Below, in pieces: positions 8,551 to 16,123 of a DNA stretch of 64,000 nt. Below the pieces are notes generated by a model. The model saw only the letters and a list, made by a program, of their open reading frames with translations. It was not told the origin of the DNA and did not search any database. The DNA is from CAVPDA01 sp963702495 (lineage in GTDB: Bacteria > Pseudomonadota > Gammaproteobacteria > Burkholderiales > Rhodocyclaceae), in assembly GCA_963702495.1 (NCBI GenBank), contig CAVPDA010000007.1:1-64000 (forward strand). Reading direction: 5' to 3'. Position 1 is the stretch's first letter; every line of letters starts with the position of its first letter. The position numbers were made by a program, and so were the translations under genes.

Positions 8551-9072
8551 TCAGAAGTTGGAGGCCAGCCCCACGAACCCGCCGTTGCGTCCGCGGACGA
8601 TATCGTCCCGGGAGTGTTGCGCCGTAAGCGGCGAGACGCTCCGCCCGTCTTTTCCCTTGCTGTAGAGATCGTAGTCGGAGTTGATCGGCACCAGCGAATG
8701 GTCTTTGCGCGCCTTGGCCTTTCCATTCACGTCTCCGAGATCGACGTACTGGTAGGGATTTCCCCAGGGGTCAATGAGGCTCCCCTTCCCCACGTCACCC
8801 AGGTCGTCCGGAAGAGTGCGGTTGTCACTATAGTACTGGGCGATTGCCACATCGATGGACCGTATGTCGCTTATCGCCTGGGCGACGTTGGCGCGGTCGA
8901 TATAGGCTTGGTAGGAAGGGAGGGCAATCGCCGCTAGAACAGCGAGAATCGCCACCACCAGCATCAGTTCCACGAGGGTGAAGCCCGACGGCTGCCTCGT
9001 CGCCGTTGCGGGAGGCCGTGACCCGAACGAACGCCCGGCTCCGGCTCGGACAATTCGCGCGGATTCAGGCAT
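8551..9072 (-). CDS. Type II secretion/type IV pilin-like prepilin (GspG-like)
   Basis: The 173-residue protein has a long leader of about 29 residues followed by the prepilin peptidase site and hydrophobic helix GFTLVELMLVVAILAVLAAI, with the +5 glutamate present. The rest matches GspG-type pseudopilins: ISDIRSIDVAIAQYYSDN, WGNPYQYVDL, YDLYSKGKDG and the ending GGFVGLASNF. Such proteins assemble into a short periplasmic pseudopilus or pilus. Only one pilin gene is present, with no other secretion genes nearby, so it may be an orphan pilin that works with a system elsewhere. Start ATG 9072 is chosen from the leader. The stop is 13 nt from the downstream GGDEF/EAL start. Confidence 0.85.
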   Translation of the reverse strand: MPESARIVRAGAGRSFGSRPPATATRQPSGFTLVELMLVVAILAVLAAIALPSYQAYIDRANVAQAISDIRSIDVAIAQYYSDNRTLPDDLGDVGKGSLIDPWGNPYQYVDLGDVNGKAKARKDHSLVPINSDYDLYSKGKDGRSVSPLTAQHSRDDIVRGRNGGFVGLASNF

Positions 9073-9330
9073 GACATCGCCAGGAAATGAATGTTTGAAC
9101 GCATCTTCCCGTCCGGAAGCAGCAGTGAGATACAACCCCCACTTCGCTTTAACGGTGGGCGCGCCGTCCATCTGAAGCGTGCAGCGGCTTGAGACCCGGC
9201 CGATGGCGCCAGCAACACCCCATGGGAACAAAGGTCCGAGGCGGGGACCGTGCCTCGGCAGGCACGAGCAGCCGTTCATCGCACGGCGCAGCTGGTCGCG
9301 CTGTACGCCGAGGGCACATTTCGGCTGCCG

Positions 9331-9660
9331 TCAGGGTTCGCTAGGTGCGTGCATCGAGGCAGGGATATCCCGCTCACCATGCAGCACTCGCCACACGTCG
9401 ATGTGATCCTCGCGTTCAACGTAAAAGACCAGATGAGGATAGCGCTTCAGGGGCCAGGAGCGCAGCCCCGGGAGGTCCAACTCGTTGGCGTAGCGTGGCG
9501 AGCCGGTCGCCGGATGGCGACCGATATGGGCGTACGCCTGCTCTAGCGCATCAATGAAGCCAAGGGCAGCCTGTTCGGAGCCTTCGCTGAGGTAGTATGC
9601 GATCGCCTCTTCGACATCCCGGTTGGACTGCTCGCGGTGGATGACCGGCTTGGCCGTCAC
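9331..9660 (-). CDS. parE: ParE-type toxin of the RelE/ParE superfamily
   Basis: The 109-residue protein has the RelE/ParE fold signature. An N-terminal helix pair (DVEEAIAYYLSEGSEQAALGF) is followed by HPATGSPRY, then LRSWPLKRYPHLVFYVERED and IDVWRVLHGERD, the typical C-terminal strand. ParE toxins usually poison DNA gyrase. The start overlaps the end of the ParD antitoxin gene by 4 bases (ATGA), which is the classical antitoxin-first operon arrangement. The key Arg and Tyr residues of the family are present. Confidence 0.9.
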   Translation of the reverse strand: MTAKPVIHREQSNRDVEEAIAYYLSEGSEQAALGFIDALEQAYAHIGRHPATGSPRYANELDLPGLRSWPLKRYPHLVFYVEREDHIDVWRVLHGERDIPASMHAPSEP

Positions 9661-9896
9661 TCTCGGGCACGCCGGCGGACGCGATCGCGCAGGCCATCGA
9701 AGTAGGCGCTGGTGGCCTCGGTGGCGGGTGCAGAAGCTGCTCCTTGGAGCAGGAGGACGCGCAGGTGCATTCGGTCCTGGTCCCTGCGGATCAGTTCGCG
9801 CACGTACTCGCTGCTAGTGCCATAGCCTCGGCTGGCGACCTGCTCATCCACGAATGACTTGAGGGAGTCGGGCAGAGAAATGTTCATCGTGCTCAT
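9657..9896 (-). CDS. parD: ParD-type antitoxin (ribbon-helix-helix)
   Basis: The 79-residue protein begins MSTMNISLPDSLKSFVDEQV, a ribbon-helix-helix DNA-binding segment. It is followed by GTSSEYVRELIRRDQDR, the conserved second helix of ParD/CopG antitoxins, and a charged C-terminal toxin-binding tail. It overlaps parE by 4 bases and is expected to neutralise ParE and repress its own promoter. The stretch upstream (9897-9936) is AT-rich and is the likely promoter/operator. A 16-bp tandem repeat starts immediately beyond it. Confidence 0.9.
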   Translation of the reverse strand: MSTMNISLPDSLKSFVDEQVASRGYGTSSEYVRELIRRDQDRMHLRVLLLQGAASAPATEATSAYFDGLRDRVRRRARE

Positions 9897-9936
9897 TGCA
9901 CTAGACTAAATGGTTTGGCAATATTTGGCAGAAAAG

Positions 9937-10009
9937 AAAGGCTCCGCGACAGAAAGGCTCCGCGACAGAAAGGCTCCGCGACAGAAAGGCTCCGCGACAG
10001 AAAGGCTCC
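9937..10009. repeat. 16-bp tandem repeat, four full copies plus a partial one
   Basis: The unit AAAGGCTCCGCGACAG starts at 9937, 9953, 9969 and 9985, and a fifth, broken copy starts at 10001. The copies are identical. The array lies 40 nt upstream of parD. It is too short and lacks spacers, so it is not a CRISPR. Confidence 0.9.
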
Positions 10010-10718
10010 ACGCATGCCTCCTGCGGGCGACCACACAATCCTTACCGTCACCACGATGGAGCCTGTTCGGCTGGGCAGACAGGTGTACGTTCAGGTCTGG
10101 CACATGTCAAGAGATGCGCTCTTGTCCTGCCCCCGAACTTCGACGCTGAGGTGAAGGGCCGCAACGGTTAACCGAAAGAGTTAGCCCAGGTGCTTAAGAA
10201 CGTCAGCTTACCGAGGTGGTGCTGACGTTCACCACGCAGATTCGAGCGGCCAGCCAATGGCCGCTCATGGCCGGGGGCTGCCTATGGGGATGGTTTCCAG
10301 AAAGCTGCCATAGGCCTACCGAGCGGATTTTGCCAGGGGCAGCTTAGGCGCCGGAAAGAAATAAAGGTGGCATCTACCTCAATCAGGGCAAGACTCAGTC
10401 AATTACAATGAGTTGATACCTTTATTCATTTACGCCGCCTTACGGGCGTAATCCCCAACGTCGCAGTCCTTCGGCCATGAGGAGACGGTCAGACAAAGCC
10501 AAGAGAGGACCGACGAGCGTCCGGTGCTCGCCCGACAACAGACCAACGCCATTTCGGAGGCGGGGAGCCTGCTGGGTGTTGGCGCTGAAAGGAGACGAGG
10601 ACGCACGGCGCACCGTCCTCCGGCGACTGACTTTGCCCAGCGAACCACGTCGCCGCGGCACGCATCCCGCCACAACCGCGAGCCCAAGACAACCCGCCCC
10701 TCCCTCCAGGAACCCAGG
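10010..10718. other. 700 bases with no supported gene; contains two strong hairpins
   Basis: No open frame here has recognisable motifs. The paired hairpins at 10199-10266 are the only clear structure. The segment just upstream of 10719 is GC-rich and forms the 5' region of the thioredoxin-like gene. Confidence 0.45.
10199..10266. repeat. Two adjacent perfect 9-bp-arm hairpins
   Basis: AACGTCAGC (10199-10207) pairs with GCTGACGTT (10221-10229), and GAGCGGCCA (10244-10252) pairs with TGGCCGCTC (10258-10266). Two perfect stems 14 nt apart in a gene-free region resemble a REP/BIME-like unit or the structured end of a mobile element. Confidence 0.55.
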
Positions 10719-11135
10719 ATGAACCCTGCCCGACCCGCTTCCAGACTTTCCGTGCGGCTGATCATAGCCGCGGTCATCGTCGGCCTCGTCGCCTTCGTCA
10801 TCGCCATGCTGCCGAAGAGCTTCAGCGAAGACATGAGCCGCATCGGCGGCGGCTCCAACGTCGTGGTCCTGGTCCACAACAAGAACGCCATCGAAAGCCA
10901 GCACCTGATGGATCTGCTGAACGCCGTGCGCGGCGACTACGCGCCGCAGATCGAGTTTCTCGTCGCCGACGTGGATACGGAGAAAGGCAAGGCCTTCATG
11001 CGCACCCAGCAGGTGGGCGCCGCGGCACTGCTGCTGTTTGGATCGGACGGCGCGCGTCACGGCGTTCTGCCCGGCCCCCTGGACAAGGAGGGGCTGCGGG
11101 CGGCCCTGGACGCCGCCTACGGGCGAAACCGCTGA
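10719..11135 (+). CDS. Membrane-anchored thioredoxin-like hypothetical protein
   Basis: ATG at 10719 follows AGGAACCCAGG. The 138-residue product has one N-terminal membrane helix (about 12-33), then a soluble domain: NVVVLVHNKNAIESQHLMDLLNAVR, IEFLVADVDTEKGKAFM, QVGAAALLLFGSDG. The strand-helix-strand order and the VxDVDTEKGKxFM block recall thioredoxin-fold proteins. However, the CXXC motif is absent (NKNAIESQ stands at that position), so it should not be an active oxidoreductase. It may face the periplasm. Function unknown; the fold assignment is by pattern only. Confidence 0.55.
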   Translation: MNPARPASRLSVRLIIAAVIVGLVAFVIAMLPKSFSEDMSRIGGGSNVVVLVHNKNAIESQHLMDLLNAVRGDYAPQIEFLVADVDTEKGKAFMRTQQVGAAALLLFGSDGARHGVLPGPLDKEGLRAALDAAYGRNR

Positions 11136-11464
11136 ACGACGGTTTCGGGCGGCCAGGCCACGCACATCGCCCCGACCTTCGCCGGCGAGGGGCCCTGTCG
11201 AGCGGCCAAAGGGGTCAGCTTCGCATTGATTCGGACGGGCTGCCATCCCACGGCGTATGACTCCGGTAGGTACTGAACAAGGTCCTCGCTTGCGGCCGTT
11301 GTTCAAGGCAGCACCTACTTCTTCGCTTCGCCACTGACGAACCCGATCGGCCGCTTGCCAAACAGGGCAGCCGGTTGTCATGAGGGCGACGGTGGCTGAG
11401 CTTGCCGGACCGGTGGCTGATCGGCGCCTGGTCGGGGGCGCGGGAAAGGGGGTCCGGCATCGCG
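11136..11464. other. 330 bases with no recognisable gene
   Basis: Convergent intergenic space between the thioredoxin-like gene and the Cache-domain gene. No open frame has motifs and no clear terminator was found. Confidence 0.45.
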
Positions 11465-12427
11465 TCAACCTGCCGATGATCCCGTGCTTCCCAGCCAGAA
11501 GCCCAGGTTCTTATCGAGGAACTCGTTCCAGGGCATGTAGTGGGAGCCGTCACAGGAGAAGGTGAGGCCGACGATGCCGTTGAAGATGTTGAGGGTCCCC
11601 GAGCGCAGGTAGAGCGTCTCGTCCATGAAACGCAGATCCCGGAAGCAGCTCAGGATGGGCCGGATGGCGGTGACCGGCACGACGGCGTCCGCCGGGTAGT
11701 CCCGACGCGGGTAGGCGAGGCAAAGGTCAGGGTCCCTGAGGTCCGCGATGCCGTGCAGGCGAAAGCGGTAGGGATCATCCATCGTCCATAGCGTGACGCG
11801 CGAACTGGAAAAGTGCAGCTTCGCGTGGAATATGCCGTGCACCGTGATGAGTTCGGTGAGCAGATCCAGCACCGGCTCGATGTTCTCGTCCATCGGGCTG
11901 GCAACCCGCGCTTGGTGGAACAGGCCGGCGCGAATCGCCGGGTCGCCCTTGAGCTGCATCCATTGTCCCGGCTCCTGATACAGAGCCTGGGTGGCTGGCA
12001 GTTCGCGCAGGTCGAAGTCCGCCCCGAGGTACCCGAGCAGTTGTCCGCGCGCATCCTCGATGCGTTGGACCGCGGTGAGCGAGGGCCGCCTCGCATTGCG
12101 GCTGATGTAGGCCTCGGACAAGGAAAACGCGCTGCCTGCGCGCGCCTGCGCCAGGTAGGGCCGGTTGCTGCGATCACGGCCAAAGTGCTCCGGCAGCAGG
12201 CCGGCTCGGGATGCGTTGGCGGTGATCTGCCGCGCCTCGGCGTCCAGAACATAGAGGTACTTGCTGTAGGGAAGCTCCGTCAGGCCTTCCATCAGCCGTG
12301 CTTCCAGGGTGGCGCGATCGGGCCAGGCCTCGCGGCAGCTGTGCGCCAGCCGAATCAGGGACGATGACAGCCAGCCCGTAAGGATCTGGCGCTGGCGCGC
12401 GATCGCCTGTCTCAGATTATTGCTCAT
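11465..12427 (-). CDS. Cache/PDC-like sensor-domain protein
   Basis: The 320-residue protein has a region (about 45-165) with the usual pattern of a PDC/Cache ligand-binding domain: YSKYLYVLDAEARQITANAS, then FGRDRSNRPYLAQA, SLSEAYISRNARRPSLTAVQRI and GQLLGYLGADFDLREL. The RPYL and SEAYIS blocks are typical of extracellular Cache sensors. No second membrane helix, kinase, GGDEF or methyl-accepting domain follows. Instead a soluble C-terminal region of unknown type ends with WNEFLDKNLGFWLG. No signal peptide is obvious, so it may bind a ligand in the cytoplasm. It lies next to a broken phosphatase gene on the same strand, 56 nt away. Confidence 0.6.
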   Translation of the reverse strand: MSNNLRQAIARQRQILTGWLSSSLIRLAHSCREAWPDRATLEARLMEGLTELPYSKYLYVLDAEARQITANASRAGLLPEHFGRDRSNRPYLAQARAGSAFSLSEAYISRNARRPSLTAVQRIEDARGQLLGYLGADFDLRELPATQALYQEPGQWMQLKGDPAIRAGLFHQARVASPMDENIEPVLDLLTELITVHGIFHAKLHFSSSRVTLWTMDDPYRFRLHGIADLRDPDLCLAYPRRDYPADAVVPVTAIRPILSCFRDLRFMDETLYLRSGTLNIFNGIVGLTFSCDGSHYMPWNEFLDKNLGFWLGSTGSSAG

Positions 12428-12483
12428 CGTGGTGTCCGCTGACCGACGTCATGACCTCGGAACGGAAAGCCATGCCGGGCGAC

Positions 12484-13263
12484 TCATCGGGGCAACAAGC
12501 ATTCGGCATGCAGGCGGGCAAGATAGGCGGCGTCGGCCATGCCGCGCTCTGGCGCGATGCCCGCGATGACTTGGGTGGGACGACCCGGCTCCCCCAGGTC
12601 GGACAGCACGGCGGCGGCGCCCGTGAAGTCTTCCCCCAGCGTGTAGCTGCTCTGCGCCACCAGCACCGGCAATCCGGCGCCGCGGGCGGCGAGCACACCA
12701 TTGCGCGAATCCTCCACGGCCAGACAGGCGGAGGGCGGCAAGCCGAGCTTGCCCAGCACCCAGGTGTAGATATCGGGGGCGGGCTTTTTCGCCGGGACTA
12801 TGTCGCCGGCACCGATCACCTCGAAGGTTCCCGGCGGCAGCGCGTGCAGGGTATGGCTCAGCAGGGCGTCCACGTTGGCCGGCGTGGTCGTGGTGGCGAT
12901 GGCCAGCACGTATGCCCGCAGTCTGCAGTTCCCGTATCAGGCGTACCACGCCCGGCCGCGGCGGGATCTCGCCCCGTTCCATGAAGGCCACATAGTGGCG
13001 TGTCTTGGCTTGGTGCAGTTCGGCGATCAGAGCATCCGCGTCGGGCCGGGAGAGGAAATCGGGGCGGTGCCTGGCGCAAAGGCGCGCATGCGTTCCTTGC
13101 CGCCGGTCACCGCAAGCAGCTCCCCGTAGAGGGGGACGTCCCAATTCCAGTCGAGTCCGTACTCCTTGAACGCGGCGTTGAAGGCGGGGCGATGGCCGTC
13201 GCGCTCGGTGTCGGCCAGGGTGCCGTCTACATCGAAGATGACGGCTTGCAGCGCATGGGTCAT
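12484..13263 (-). pseudogene. CbbY-like HAD phosphatase, frameshifted twice
   Basis: The N-terminal part (13263 leftward) has the HAD motif I IFDVDGTLADTERDGHRPAFN. The middle (HRPDFLSRPDADALIAELHQAKTRHYVAF...RPGVVRLIREL) lies in a second frame. The C-terminal part (12909-12484) has LAIATTTT, PAKKPAPDIYTWVLGKL and VEDSRNG, which are motifs II-IV. Joined, they give a phosphatase of about 255 residues of the CbbY/Gph type; CbbY removes inhibitory xylulose-1,5-bisphosphate in Calvin-cycle bacteria. Frame changes fall at about 13080 and about 12912. All catalytic motifs survive, so either the decay is recent or the sequence has indel errors. Confidence 0.8.
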
Positions 13264-13440
13264 GGCGTTTCCTTGGTTACGAATCTCGGGAAGGCGTGTT
13301 GGGGTGTCGGCACCGGTTGAATTCTGAAATCGTGTGCGTCAAGTTGTGCAAATGACGTTCAGGTAATCGGTTGCTCCGTCATGCTGACGGTGACGCGACG
13401 GGCTTAGCCCGTAGCGACGCCGTCAGCGCACAGCCGAATC
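13264..13440. other. Short gene-free gap with an inverted-repeat-rich segment
   Basis: This 177-base gap holds a GACGG...CCGTC-type imperfect stem near 13390-13425. No gene is seen. It is bordered on the right by the truncated end of an IS256-type transposase. Confidence 0.35.
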
Positions 13441-13850
13441 AGGCGGCCAGATCGCGGCTCGCCTCCTGGATATTCCGCCGGTCGTAGAGACCGCGCAACT
13501 CCTGCAGGCAGTCATCGTCGGCGCGCCGAGGCAGGTAGTCCAGCGCGTTGTGCAGGAAATGCACGTAGCAGCGTTGCCAACCGGCGTCGGTGAGCGTCTG
13601 CCGGATCGCTTTCTTCAGCTACGCATGGTCGTCGCAGACAACGAATTCGACGCCCGACAGACCCCTTGCCTTGAGCTTGGCGAGGAAATCCTTCCAACTG
13701 GTTTGGCATTTCGAGAACATCAACGTCGCCAAGAACCTGAACATAGGGCAAGGCTTCGGCCGTAGACTTCGGCTCCTGGCGGCTGCGGCTTGTATGAGTT
13801 GCGATCCGCAGGCCTTCGCCGCACGTCCACCTCCGGAGAAGCATCCCATG
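13441..13850 (-). pseudogene. IS256/Mutator-family transposase fragment
   Basis: Reading leftward: WKDFLAKLKARGLSGVEFVVCDDHA, an in-frame stop at about 13621, then LKKAIRQTLTDAGWQRCYVHFLHNALDYLPRRADDDCLQELRGLYDRR and another stop. The block from CDDHA to WQRCYVHFLHNALDYLP is the hallmark of Mutator-type (IS256) transposases, in which the first Asp is catalytic. Both ends of the gene are missing. It abuts the 3' end of the broken pnuC, so it probably helped to break that gene. Confidence 0.85.
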
Positions 13851-13851
13851 C

Positions 13852-14066
13852 CTAACCCAGCTTTAACACCCCATCGTCATAATCGGAAATGAATCGAACG
13901 TCCTTGGCGAAATAGATCCAGATTCCGATGACGTTGAACGACGATCCAATATGCCCAACTCTCGATGCGCTTGCGCGCCATGAGCCACATAGCCGTGAAA
14001 CTCATCATGGTCGTGAGGGCGTCGACGTAGGGATACGATGCCGGCTGGGGGAACAATGCGGGGGGT
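13852..14066 (-). pseudogene. pnuC: pnuC, 3' fragment
   Basis: Reading leftward the frames give FPQPASYPYVDALTTMMSFTAMWLMARKRIESWAYWIVV. After a one-base frame change at about 13945 they give NVIGIWIYFAKDVRF. This is the C-terminal half of a PnuC-type nicotinamide riboside transporter (DAxTTxxSFxAxWLxARKRxExW). The matching N-terminal half is at 15665-16060, with a complete transposase gene between. The last transmembrane segment is missing. Confidence 0.75.
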
Positions 14067-14106
14067 GTAGGTCCACGATTGATAATAAAAACAATGACTT
14101 ACAGGT

Positions 14107-15660
14107 ATGCCCATGGGGTGCCGAGACGAAATTGGTCTGGCATGGGGAAAGGCGGGCCGACCTCATGATAGTAAGGTAGTTGTCTTGACAGAGATAACCA
14201 CCGGAGATCGGCCCATGGAGAGTGTAGCGAATGTTGGCGGGGGACAGGGACAAGCACGTGTTGGCGGCAAGGCGCTGGAGAGTCTGCTGAAGTTTATCGA
14301 GGAGTGCAGGCGCCGGGCAGGCGCCTGGGAAGACGGGTTCGAGGCGTTCGAGCGCGAAGTGCGCCAGCGCTTTGCCGAAGCCGAGCGTGAGTTCGTCGGC
14401 GAAGAGCTGGCGCGGCTGGACGTCACGCTCCCGGAGGTGAAGATCGACGGGGTGCTCTACCGTCGGGTGGTGAGCGGTGTCGGTGAGTACATGACGGCGG
14501 CGGGGCCGGTAAAGGTGCTGCGCCACCGCTACCGTGCGGCGGGCAGCAATGGGGCCAGTGAATGCCCGCTGGAATTGCGGGCGGGAATCGTGGAGGGGTT
14601 CTTTACGCCGCTGGCCGCGCGCATGGGGCTGTGGGTGGTGACCCATCTGACGCCGGCCGAAGGCGAGAGACTGTTTCACGAACTGGGGGGCATGAGCGCC
14701 TCGCGCAGCAGTCTGGACCGGCTGCCCAAGGCGCTCAGCGAGAAGTGGGAGGCGCGCCGCGGGCAATGGGAGAGCCAATTGCGCGAGCAGGAGCCCCCGC
14801 CCGCCGAGGCGGCCGTGCTGGCCGTCTCGCTGGACGGGGTGATGGCGCCGATGAAAGACGGGCAGCGCCAGGACAAACGCAACCAGAGCCGGCAGCAGGG
14901 CAAACCCACGCGGGGACCGGCCGGGTTCCGGGAGGTGGGCTGCGGCACGCTGAGCCACTATGACGGGGCCGGCGAGCGGCTGCGCACGCGGCGCCATGCC
15001 CGCATGCCCGAGCCGGGCAAGCGCAGCTTGAAGCGGCAACTGGTGGCGGAGGTGGAACAGGCGCTCAACAGCCAACCGCAGCTGCGGCTGGTCAAGGTGG
15101 CCGATGGGGCGCGCGACAACTGGGAGTTCCTGGCCAAGGAACTGCCCCCGGGCGAGGAGGTGGTGGACTTCTACCACGCCGCCGAACATCTGCGGCGTGC
15201 CTTCGGCCAGGTCTATGGTGAAGCCTCCCCCAAGGCCCAGGCCAGCTTCGAGGAATACCGCCATCTGCTGCTCAAGGCCGAGGACGGGGTGGGCAAGGTG
15301 ATCCGCACGCTGGCCTACCATCATGGCAGAAAGCGCCGCTGCAAGGCGCTCAAGCAGGAACTGGAGTACTTCCGGCGCAACCGCGCACGCATGGACTATG
15401 CGCGGCTGCGTGCGCAAAACCTGCCGATCGGCTCGGGCGTGGTGGAGGCCGCCTGCAAGACGCTGGTGACCCAGCGCATGAAGCGCTCCGGGCAGCGCTG
15501 GAGCATCGACGGCGGTCAGGCCATCCTCACCTTCCGGGCGCTGGCTCAGAGCGAGCGCTTCGATGGCGCGTGGAAACTGGTCTCCGCAGAATACCGCCGC
15601 GACGTCTCCTTCCCCGAAAACGTCGTGCCAATAAATGCATATCGGGTATCGTCAGTGTGA
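14107..15660 (+). mobile_element. ISKra4-type insertion element inside pnuC
   Basis: The element separates the two halves of pnuC and contains one long transposase gene. I could not define exact terminal repeats or a target duplication. The boundaries given are the outermost limits consistent with pnuC resuming on both sides. Confidence 0.65.
14215..15660 (+). CDS. ISKra4-family transposase
   Basis: The 481-residue protein starts at ATG 14215. It has a charged coiled N-terminal region (CRRRAGAWEDGFEAFEREVRQRF), a central VLAVSLDGVMAPMKDG block containing the first likely catalytic Asp, VKVADGARDNWEFLAKEL with the second, VVDFYHAAEHLRRAFG, and a C-terminal block GSGVVEAACKTLVTQRMKRSGQRW with the catalytic Glu. 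This set of motifs fits the ISKra4 group of DDE transposases. The reading frame is complete, so the copy may still be active, in contrast to the other elements nearby. A TTGACA sequence at 14186-14191 may serve as a -35 box. Confidence 0.85.
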   Translation: MESVANVGGGQGQARVGGKALESLLKFIEECRRRAGAWEDGFEAFEREVRQRFAEAEREFVGEELARLDVTLPEVKIDGVLYRRVVSGVGEYMTAAGPVKVLRHRYRAAGSNGASECPLELRAGIVEGFFTPLAARMGLWVVTHLTPAEGERLFHELGGMSASRSSLDRLPKALSEKWEARRGQWESQLREQEPPPAEAAVLAVSLDGVMAPMKDGQRQDKRNQSRQQGKPTRGPAGFREVGCGTLSHYDGAGERLRTRRHARMPEPGKRSLKRQLVAEVEQALNSQPQLRLVKVADGARDNWEFLAKELPPGEEVVDFYHAAEHLRRAFGQVYGEASPKAQASFEEYRHLLLKAEDGVGKVIRTLAYHHGRKRRCKALKQELEYFRRNRARMDYARLRAQNLPIGSGVVEAACKTLVTQRMKRSGQRWSIDGGQAILTFRALAQSERFDGAWKLVSAEYRRDVSFPENVVPINAYRVSSV

Positions 15661-15664
15661 GAGT

Positions 15665-16060
15665 TACACCCAATGCGGGCAGCCAGACGTGTAGGCGGCT
15701 CGTCGCGTAGCCGGCAGAAATCGCCAAGGCTGCCGTCACCGCAGCCGCTCCAGCCATCGCCCGGGGGCTGCTGTAGTACACATCCAAGACAACGCGATTC
15801 GCATTCGGGGACTTTGACCAATTCCACCAGCCATACGCGCTCGCGCCCAAGTAATAGACCTGCTCCAGGGCGTCGGCGTACAGGCGGATCTGGTAGAAGA
15901 GGGCAAGATACAGTGCGACGGCCACCATCCCAACCGGCCAGGTCAGGATGTTGCGATGGGCGATCAGCCATACCGACCACAGGTACAGGACGGTACCGGC
16001 GAATTCGATATAGCTCACCGGATAGCCGAGGATCGTGAAGAAGACCGTGTTAAGCCGAAC
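15665..16060 (-). pseudogene. pnuC: pnuC, 5' fragment
   Basis: Reading leftward: NTVFFTILGYPVSYIEFAGTVLYLWSVWLIAHRNILTWPVGMVAVALYLALFYQIRLYADALEQVYYLGASAYGWWNW. This is the N-terminal half of a PnuC transporter, with the conserved LTWPxG and YGWWNW blocks, and would import nicotinamide riboside for NAD synthesis. The reading frame continues into the ISKra4-type element at its left. At its right an IS1634-type element lies within about 35 nt of the expected start, so the original start codon and promoter are probably lost as well. Confidence 0.85.
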
Positions 16061-16123
16061 TTTGCCGGGACGCGCGAGCCACCCCCATGATTCAGTGGGA
16101 AGTTTTTGAAACTGAGTGGGTCG

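Noticed and set aside
9937..10009. Possible CRISPR array
   Set aside because: The 16-bp units are directly adjacent without spacers and no cas genes are present, so it is a simple tandem repeat.
10719..11135. Active thioredoxin
   Set aside because: The fold pattern is suggestive, but the CXXC active site is missing, so an oxidoreductase function cannot be claimed.
14107..15660. Target-site duplication for the ISKra4-type element
   Set aside because: I compared the pnuC sequence on both sides and found no convincing matching flank of 3-9 bp. Left and right ends also showed only weak similarity.
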